From NCBI RefSeq assembly GCF_958299795.1, contig NC_133205.1, positions 9,475,015 through 9,539,014 of the forward strand: 64,000 nucleotides of DNA, written 5' to 3'. The stretch's first letter is position 1; every line of letters starts with the position of its first letter. This stretch comes from Porites lutea (lineage: Eukaryota; Cnidaria; Anthozoa; Scleractinia; Poritidae). This document shows, one piece after another, positions 56,964-64,000 of this stretch. Below the pieces are notes generated by a model. It saw only the letters and a program-made list of their open reading frames with translations, was not told the origin of the DNA and searched no databases. The translations under genes were made by a program, and so were the position numbers.

Positions 56964-59900
56964 GTAATAATAATAATAATAATAATACTGTTTTAGCTGT
57001 GAGACCACTTCAGCAGGTGATCTTCAGTGGGGTTCTGAATGTTATTATTTTGAACACCGATGATAAGAAGGTAATAGGTGATAAATTTATTACTTGTACT
57101 ATTAGCTAAACCCTTTTTTGAAATCATCAGGTACACTTGGGTCTCTTGGAAAAAAATGAGAATAAAATCCCCGAGATGTTAGAAATTCTTCAGCACTGTA
57201 ATGAGGAGTATGTTCCAACTAATGCTGACAAGTCCAGAATTCTTCAAAAGATACCGCTGGGCGGCGACCATTTAACTGTTGAACGGGCTGTCAGTGCTGT
57301 TAACGCCGTTGCTGATGCAGATAGTCCTTATGAAAGACTCCATGGCCTTGTGCTAAAACATGAAGATTTTCATTGTGAGATGAATTTTCTACAGGTGATA
57401 AATAAAGGAATATGCTCCATTTAACATAAAACTTTGTCCTTATTGGATTTCCATTACTGCTTTTTTAATGGTCCACTTATCTTAACAAACATTAGTAACT
57501 CTATCTGCACTGGTGGATTATTGGTTATTTTATCAGTAAGAAATTTATTTTTAATGTTATTTTGGATAATCCTATAAATAAAGTATGTATTACTTTAAAT
57601 GTAAATTTGCAGATGCTGTTTGATTATCTCTACAAAAGCCAGTCAGTGGGAGACTTGGGAACCCTGTATCAACTAAAAACAAGATTGAACAGAAAAGACG
57701 TGTGTGACAAAGTAAACAAATCATATCATGGATGTGAAGCATTCTTCAACTCCGTTGTAGATGGGTATATAGTATATGCAGCCATGGTATTTTTTGGCAT
57801 GGAATCCCCAAACAGTACTCCTAACTCAAACCAACTGGAACCTGGTGCCACATCACAGACACAGTTGTTTGATGCAGTAGAGAAACTTGTGGAGAAGTAT
57901 GTCCTTCTTGAAGCGCAACCTGCAGCAGTACTCTTCACTGATATACAACAATCAGAACATCCCCATATTTTTAAGTGTAGGTACCCAGATTGTAACAGAG
58001 AATATCAACACGAGAAGCGGAGAAACAACCATGAAGTTACAGTGCATGGCCTGAACATAACAAATCATGAGCAAAATGAAAGAAGTCCCCCAGATCCACG
58101 CAATGAAGATGGGATTTTCAATTACTCGCATAACATTGTCAAAACGGGTCTTCTTTTCAAAGATTTTCAAGATGCAATTAAAGAGGGTGATGGAGGAAGA
58201 GTTGAATACCTATGGAAATTTATGATGCTGTTGTTTAAAGTGAGTGGGAAGACAAAATATGCTTTGGCAGCTGTAAGACTCCACGCACAACTTCATGCAC
58301 TACTTACACCAAAAGAGGCCCATTCTCTCCGCTGGAACCGTACTGTAAATCTCAAAGGTGGGGTGGGGAGAAACATTGCAATTGATCAAGCCATGGAGCA
58401 TTGGGTAAGAGACACAAAGCAGCTGATGTATGGCCAAGGTGCAAACCTTTCGTTCAAGGTGGCTCAGACCTACAGCAGGGCTAGTGACGATGTCAAGTCC
58501 ATCATGAACAATTTTGATCAGACAACTAACGTCCGCAGAGAGTCAACAAAACACAAAAGAGGGGAAGATTCAGACATCACTACCATTGTCAACATTTTAA
58601 AGGAAATTGAAGCATTTTGTGAAGTTCCTGGAAGAACACACCCTAATGTTGGATCCATCCCTAAAGACCCCATATCTGTTCTTGACTTTGCAGACTTAAA
58701 TGTATGGTTAACAAAGCACAAGAAGAGCTGGGTAAATTCAGTTTAGATGCACGTTCTAACAATTTTTAGGTCAAGTCAAAAATTTATTCCAAATAGTTGG
58801 TTCAGTATGGCCACATAAGGTTTCTCCTAAAAGATTACTAAGGACTTCAACTTTTAACAGATGGATACAGCTCTTTTTCATTTGACCCCACAACAATGGC
58901 CTCAGTTGCATGCCCTATAAATTAGTGAAAAGGATAATTATGTTAGTTGGTTGTCATTACAAGTTTCCCTAATAGTGTTATAACCAGTTACAAACACCCT
59001 TAATTTTGGCGTCTGTTACCTTAAAAAGAAGAAAAAATTTGTTGGCCGACAGAGCAAGTGAGTCATTTTAAATTTTCGAAAACTAATAGTGGCTATTAAC
59101 TCTCCCACCCAAATTTCTTCAAAATCTATGAGAAGGAAAAAATTATTAATTGACTTTGTAGGGGCAAATGAAAAAGCTTGTTTCTAGCATTGATGCAGGA
59201 AAGTGATCTTTTAAAACTGTAAGAGCTATTTTGCATTACTTAAACCTTGCAAGTCAAATCAGTCACTGACTTTTATAAAGTCTCTGTCCCTTCTGGCCAA
59301 TAACAGGGACCCACCAAACAAATGGTACAAAGAATTTTTTCAAAGAAACTGAATTTTTATATTAACGGAACAGCTTCATGTCCCACAGGAAAACCCATTT
59401 CACATCTTGTCAAAATCTTTTACAGGAGGCCATATCAAAGCCAAGTCCAGCTGTAGGTATTGAAATATCATAGCCTTAGAAATGTAATTATTCTTTGCAA
59501 AATATACTGTTATTATCAAAATACACAGCATACGTGGATGAAAGGCATTGATACTGAAAAACCTGACAAGTGAGATTATATATTAACTACTGCTCCAGAC
59601 TTTCTTGTTGTAGGTCTGTAAACACCTAACAAAGACAATCATACACTTTGAATGCATGCTGTACACTCAGAACTGGAATTTGTTCAATAATATCATCAAC
59701 ACTAAACAGAAAATCACACTTTGAGGTTGCATCATCAATTATGCGGTCAGTAAAGCCAGTGATTTGGTCAATATTTGAATAAAAACAATGCTGACTTGAT
59801 TGTAACACTGCCTGACGCATGCTTTCCTGACACTCCTCTAATAGACCCTTTAGGGCTCTTCTATCACTTTCACTTACACTTCTGCCCCTTGGAGCATCAT

Positions 59901-62900
59901 CAGCTGCTGGAAGAGTCATTTTGGAGACCATAGTTCCCTCGTTTTGTGGACAGTCTTGTCCACAAGCACAATCTTGAGCACAGACATCACAGCATAAATG
60001 TTTCTTCTCTATTCTTCTTCCTTGACTTGTAACTTTAAAAAAATCAAGAATTTGCCTTCTTCTGCAAAACTTTGACTTTGTGTATTCCAGCATCTCTGGT
60101 TTACACTTGCGAAGTTGTCTTCCATGAAAGAGTAGTGCTGCCTCTGAATATGCACCATCTCTACCAGCTCTTCCCATTTCTTGAACATATGATTCTAGGT
60201 CTGGAGGAGGACCATAGTTTATAACATGGTGTAATCCCTTTACGTCTACCCCCATTCCAAGGGCATTTGTTGCAATCACAATTCGCACCTTACCAGTTGG
60301 ATCCTTGAGTGATTGTAATACGTGATCCTGGATGGAAGGTGAAGTGCCACTGTGATACATTGCCACCATTCTGTTTGTACACTTCTTTTCAGCACCATAT
60401 GGGTAGTACGCCCTGTCAAGCAAACTGCTCATGAAAAATTGGTAGAGCTCACCACATGTTTTATAGTCTCGGACATATATTAATGTCCGCTGACATGCAA
60501 TGTTCTTTTCGTTTAACTCCCTGGCAAGCCATGTAAAGTTTACAGAAATTTCACTGGTAACCTTCAAAACAAACAGCTTGATGTTCTCTCTGTTTGGACT
60601 AACTGATATTTCCAGACATTTCTTTAAACTCAAACTTTTAATGATTTTATCTCTGGTCAAGGGTGAAGCAGTGGCTGTAAGTGCTAAAAACGGGACTTGC
60701 TTTGGAAGAAAAGACCTGATCTCACCAACAAGACCACACCACTTTCTGAATGGCTCCTTTCCATCCTTTTTCTCACCCCTAGAGAGACCAGACAAGTGAT
60801 TTGTAGCTAAAGAGCAATGTTCTACATAAATAATATATCTTACTTATCTACCATGCAAGCGGCAAAAATTATAATAATGCTCTTGTTTAAATATTTTAGA
60901 ATGACTGTATAATCATAAGATATTGAACAATTCTAAGAACACTATTAAGCATGAAAATGTGCATAATTTTGTGTAAGAAATGCGGAAACAGTATACAACT
61001 GCAACATAGTATTTAGCAATTCCTGATAGGGGTTTAACTATAACTGTCCATATTTCTTCAGAAAGGATATGTTAAAGGAGCATGATTCAAAAGAAACTGG
61101 CCATGGTTTTGAGTTAGTGGGTAGCAAAACATCACAGAGACAATATTACAATGGAGGTAACATTGTGGCAAGCTTTCTGATACTTGCTTCCAGTACACAA
61201 TGTATTGTATATACTGTCACGTTTTGACCACCTGAGAGCTTACATTAAGCACATGCAATGCAATTAATTTCTGCAAATATAGGAAACTGTACCTTTCCTA
61301 CTAGAGAAGACTAACAACTATACTGTACATCTGTCATGTCACTCATGAGAGAATGTTTCCTCTTTACAGTGAGTTAGTAATAACAGAAATTTTTGACATC
61401 AGTTTACAGCTAAAAAGCATTATTTCACTCAATCTAATGCAATAATTATTATTGCATTAAGCAGATTTCAAGAATAAATATGAAACAAATAACGCTTTAA
61501 GTTTCTTACCAGTGTACAACAGTGTGAACTTCGTCACAGACAACGGCCACAACATTCTGCCTGTAATGCTGCTGTGAAAACATTTCCCGGAACTTTGTGT
61601 CCCCAACAAATGACTCTGGGCTTCCATATAAAAAGTGACATTTAATCTTGCCCTCGAAAATATCATTATCTTGTTTAGCACTTTCTCCAATGAAGGCAGC
61701 TTCAAAGCCGTGTGACCTCAAGTATGTAACCTGGTCTTTCACGATTGAGCTTAAAGGGGAAACCACAATTACCACTGGCAATGAAGGCATGTCAAATCCC
61801 CGGTAAAATAAAGCTTTACAAACGCTAGGCAAGATCTGAAAAGTCAGGCTTTTACCGAATCCGGTGGGCAAAGCTGCAAACACATCCTTTTTAAGGACAA
61901 CATTCTCAACGATTAAAACCTGCTCAGGCTTCAGTTCCTCGACGTCTGGAAAAGATTTAAGACCTTCAGAGATAGCTTCTCTAATATCTTTCCTTGTTGG
62001 AATAATGGCAGCCATGATTCTCCATAAATCACACGTGCGTAGCGTAACCTACTTAACGCGGGTAATTTAGAAAGCCTTCTTACTTTACCTGTGGGAATGC
62101 ATGCGCGCGTGCATACTTGTCTGGCTCGTTCACCAAAGAAATGCACGCAATCAGGAAACTTTCAGTTACAGAACATCCTCGTCCATTTGAAAATACTGTC
62201 TTTCCGAAAACTTACACATGGAAACGCATGTGAGGGTATGTTAAAGCTTGAGCTTTCAAGACGTATTCAATTCAAGCTTTTTATCGATCAGGCCTTCTAT
62301 TTACGTTATTTACGATACCTTGCGATCGGTCAGAAGCAGAATTTTCTTGGTGCAAATGGGAATAGTCATCCGAAATGTTTTTCCGAGTCATCGATAGTTC
62401 CTTCGTTTCTGCTTAGGGAAGCAGATAGTGAAAGTTTCCCTTGCGAATATACACGCACAGCGTTGGTGAACGAACCAGACAAGTATGGCGAGATAATAGC
62501 CGTCGTGTACGAACACATGAAAAGAACTCAGGAGATGCTGTTCGCTGATTGGGCACAATAGTACAAAGGTTTTTTTGTGCCCAATCAGGAGCCGGCATCC
62601 GTTTGAATTTTTGGAAATGGTTCGTTAAGAGTCGGTACCCAGGGGCTCTTTCGCCCGTACTTGAAAACTTTCGTCGCGCCTTTTCTCCCGGCCCGACTGA
62701 CCGCCCCTGGGTCTCCGAGGATGGGCAGGGGGCCTCCTCTGTGAACTTCATTGCCCAGCTTTTCCTACCTGCCATCGACTCGCATTTTCCTACTCATTAA
62801 TTTGAAGCTTTAGCATTTCATTGCATGACTTTAAACCCAAGGCTGTGCTTTAAGACAAATTGAAGGGAGCTAAATCCTTGGAACCCGTGAAATCTATGAA

Positions 62901-63244
62901 AACAAAGTAATATTTCCTTGTTCGTTCAAGAGCAAAATGAAGACTCCAGTGGCTTCCAGGTCCTGTTACAGCACACTGTAGCTCTATAACCTTATTTTGC
63001 TTTCAAACCTTTAATTTATTAGACATCTTAGAAATATTGGTTACTTGATGTTTACTGGTAAACTTTGCATTTTTTGTTGTATCACAGGTTTTTATGTGAT
63101 TATATATACTACAAGTCACTGCATCTAGGAAAAGGAACTTGTGCTTTTGTTCATGTTCCACGAGTGGATTCACCGTACAGTGTTGAAGAGTTGACAGAGA
63201 CACTGCGACTTATCATCTTAGCAATGGTTAAGGAACTCAGCTAG
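48839..63244 (+). CDS. PGPEP1: Pyroglutamyl peptidase I
   Basis: Six coding exons: 48839-48875, 49587-49639, 50127-50243, 50861-50987, 51529-51634 and 63088-63244. All junctions are GT-AG and in phase, giving 198 residues (about 209 in human). It is a cytosolic cysteine peptidase of the C15 family that removes N-terminal pyroglutamate from peptides. The family signature VTGFGPFG near residue 13 is split by the first intron. The catalytic triad is complete: Glu86 in QLEMCAHN, Cys150 in RFLCDY and His169 in FVHVP. Cys and His are both encoded by the last exon. The last intron is 11.45 kb because a 10.77-kb transposon sits in it, while the other introns are under 1 kb. The splice sites of that intron remain canonical (AAG|GTGGAT, CACAG|GT), so the gene looks functional if the intron is removed correctly. 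Confidence 0.95.
51959..52669 (+). repeat. Left terminal inverted repeat (711 bp)
   Basis: By eye it differs from the right repeat at about three positions and has no length change. It contains a 14-bp hairpin pair CTGATTGGGCACAA / TTGTGCCCAATCAG (52094-52107, 52124-52137) and an internal inverted pair around ACTTGTCTGG..TCGTTCACCAA (about 52197 and 52550). The inner end GAGAATCATG is 21 bp before the DUF6589 gene start, so the repeat should contain that gene's promoter. Confidence 0.95.
52691..58746 (+). CDS. DUF6589-type protein, candidate transposase of the element
   Basis: Seven exons: 52691-53260, 53822-54292, 54524-54670, 54825-54894, 55547-56031, 57131-57394 and 57613-58746. All are in phase, giving 1046 residues. 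A ZAD-like Cys4 pair (C9/C12, C52/C55) opens the protein, followed by a basic region (about 190-350) and an acidic serine-rich linker (430-455). The DUF6589-like core runs from about 465 to 960, with GDNLDW (D473), HWFNLLAYDNRV, GGDHLTVER (D627) and WNRTVNLKGGVGRNI. Inside the core lies a C2H2 finger (C791, C796, H809, H814). D473, D627 and a downstream Glu are my guess at an RNase H-like catalytic set. A nuclear DNA-binding and cleavage role is inferred. An open stretch at about 56995-57068 is not used: exon 5 joins directly to 57131 to restore the family pattern SHI-VHLGLLEKNEN. Confidence 0.85.
56920..56987. repeat. AAT microsatellite in an intron of the DUF6589 gene
   Basis: About 20 near-perfect AAT/ATA triplets with one AGT interruption. 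It lies inside the fifth intron and has no coding effect. Confidence 0.85.
58747..59625. other. Gap between the two convergent transposon genes
   Basis: AT-rich non-coding DNA between the stop codons of the DUF6589-type and RecQ genes. It must hold both 3' UTRs and terminators. No further frame or repeat was found. Confidence 0.5.
59626..62015 (-). CDS. RecQ-like SF2 DNA helicase encoded by the transposon
   Basis: Two exons on the minus strand, 61510-62015 and 59626-60778, join as TG|G within a Trp codon (ACACTG|GTAAGA, CTCTAG|GGGTGAG) to give 552 residues. Motif 0 KPEQ (29-32), Walker A TGFGKS (51-56), DEVH (161-164), ALTATAS (201-207), the IATNALGMGVD segment (338-348) and QEMGRAGRDG (368-377) are all present. 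A Cys cluster (about 407-445) stands where RecQ proteins carry their zinc-binding region, and no HRDC domain is seen. The protein should be an ATP-dependent 3'-5' DNA helicase in the nucleus. Its ATG is the last codon of the right TIR. The shortness compared with host RecQ proteins and the location inside the TIRs show that it belongs to the element, presumably aiding excision or repair of transposition intermediates (inference). Confidence 0.92.
62013..62723 (-). repeat. Right terminal inverted repeat (711 bp)
   Basis: Reverse complement of 51959-52669 with about three substitutions. Its inner end supplies the ATG of the RecQ gene, so the promoter of that gene should lie in the repeat. A 156-codon outward-facing frame (62091-62561 here, mirrored at 52121-52591) stays open in both repeats with two residue differences. 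It is not recognised as a known protein. Confidence 0.95.
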
Positions 63245-64000
63245 TCAAACGAATGAATCTAACCTAGTTCACAGTATTCTCTAAGAGTTAATAGTTAAAA
63301 GGAGTTACATAGAAATATTTGGACTTTACCCATTGTAGTGAAATATAGACTCCTAAGACTCAGTCAAAGAGGGGTGGGGGAGGGGGTGCGTACTTGGGTT
63401 AATTTTTGCTGGTTTTGTGCTGCTGGCCTCTCAGAGCCCCTAACCCATTATAATCAATTCTGTGGTCAGTCATAGACCCCATCTTAGTCACTTTTGGGCA
63501 AATGTGTAATTTTTGCGATCCCAACTTAGTCACTTTCTATTTGAATGAATTGACCCATTTTTTAGATTGAATCAAGAACACCCCATTCTAGTAACTCTAT
63601 TGAGAATGAAACCCCATTAAAGTCAATCCCGTCATGAAAATGCAACCCCATCCAGCGGCACATCCCCATTAGCCTCTTATAAGGCAGTACCTCCCCCCGG
63701 GTTTCGTTGACGAGCAGCTGGTCACCACCCCCCCCCCCTCCCGGGAGTGTAGGGTTTCACTGGGAAAATTTTGGTCTTTTTGATAAGTGGTTGCTTATGG
63801 GAGGTGGTCACTTACGAGTGGCGATCGTGCATAGAGGTTGGACTGTATAAACCTTTGCTCAAAGATAGATTAACCACATAAATTTGCCACAAAAACTATT
63901 TATATTTACACATTGATCAATATACTCTAGCAATACTTATATACTTTAGATAGGTATACAATGTTGTTTGTGTACTATGTCTCATTAAATCAAAATTATA
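63245..64000. other. 3' flank of PGPEP1 with dispersed-repeat sequence
   Basis: No gene is supported. The stretch at about 63365-63780 is repeat-like, with several CCCCAT..AGTCA-type short repeats and a C-run at 63720-63740. It is probably part of a dispersed element whose end lies outside the window. Confidence 0.45.

Larger units (their letters stand above)
51959..62723. mobile_element. Complete 10.77-kb DNA transposon with DUF6589-type and RecQ genes
   Basis: The element is bounded by 711-bp inverted repeats starting CATCCTCGGAGACCCAGGGG, and by exact 9-bp direct repeats GGCAGGGGG at 51950-51958 and 62724-62732. Between the repeats lie two convergent genes (52691-58746 plus, 59626-62015 minus) with no lesions seen. 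A helicase beside a large zinc-finger transposase-like protein recalls the helicase-bearing Academ lineage (AcademH), which I remember as making 9-10-bp duplications. That memory is not verified here. Alternatives are a KDZ-related or unnamed group. The very similar TIRs and perfect target duplication indicate a recent insertion. It lies in the sense-gene intron of PGPEP1. Confidence 0.92.

Noticed and set aside
56995-57068. Possible extra exon of the DUF6589-type gene
   Set aside because: One frame is open and a GT follows, but joining 56031 directly to 57131 restores the conserved protein pattern, and inserting this stretch would break it.
51959-62723. Polinton-like or other virus-related origin for the large TIR element
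   Set aside because: No DNA polymerase B, capsid, packaging ATPase or integrase-like frame is present. The only two genes are the DUF6589-type protein and the RecQ helicase, and the target repeat is 9 bp rather than 6.
1-64000. CRISPR array, operon or other prokaryotic features
   Set aside because: No spaced identical repeats of that type occur, and the spliced genes are clearly eukaryotic.

Overview
The window looks like nuclear DNA of an anthozoan cnidarian, most likely a stony coral. The reasons are intron-rich animal genes with canonical GT-AG junctions, a cnidarian-style clustered family of intron-poor rhodopsin-like GPCRs, and a very dense load of short foldback and MITE-type DNA transposons. 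The species cannot be named from sequence alone.

Region 1 (about 1-32 kb) is a repeat-rich, recently rearranged cluster with two single-exon receptor-like families. An orphan multi-pass membrane protein family has one intact copy at 4.4 kb, a deleted pseudogene at 26.7 kb and an intact copy at 27.7 kb. A class A GPCR family has one intact gene at 17.3 kb, one frameshifted and stopped copy at 20.6 kb, and two 3'-end-only remnants at 8.96 and 21.65 kb. Long flanks were duplicated with the genes. Because paralogous flanks are both present, several insertions can be read against an empty site: a BEL/Pao retroelement fossil with one LTR (about 9.06-12.64 kb), a CTT microsatellite that grew to about 660 bp (12.84-13.5 kb), a 1.76-kb non-autonomous DNA transposon with a 9-bp target duplication (22.3-24.1 kb), and several MITEs.

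Region 2 (32.5-63.3 kb) holds conserved single-copy genes: a TMEM35B-like DoxX-type membrane protein (+), a secreted collagen-like protein with a C-terminal LamG/ConA-like domain built from many small exons (+), POLR3G/RPC7, the RNA polymerase III subunit (-), and PGPEP1, pyroglutamyl peptidase I (+). POLR3G and PGPEP1 are divergent with only 102 bp between start codons, so they probably share a promoter.

The most striking object is a whole 10.77-kb DNA transposon (51959-62723) in the last intron of PGPEP1. It has 711-bp terminal inverted repeats that differ at about three sites, a perfect 9-bp target duplication, and two convergent, apparently intact genes: a seven-exon, 1046-residue protein with a DUF6589-type core plus two zinc-finger-like modules (candidate transposase), and a two-exon, 552-residue RecQ-like helicase whose start codon is the last codon of the right repeat. 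Each repeat faces inward to one gene, so the two repeats probably act as matched promoters. The architecture recalls the helicase-bearing Academ lineage (AcademH), but that assignment is from memory and needs a database comparison.
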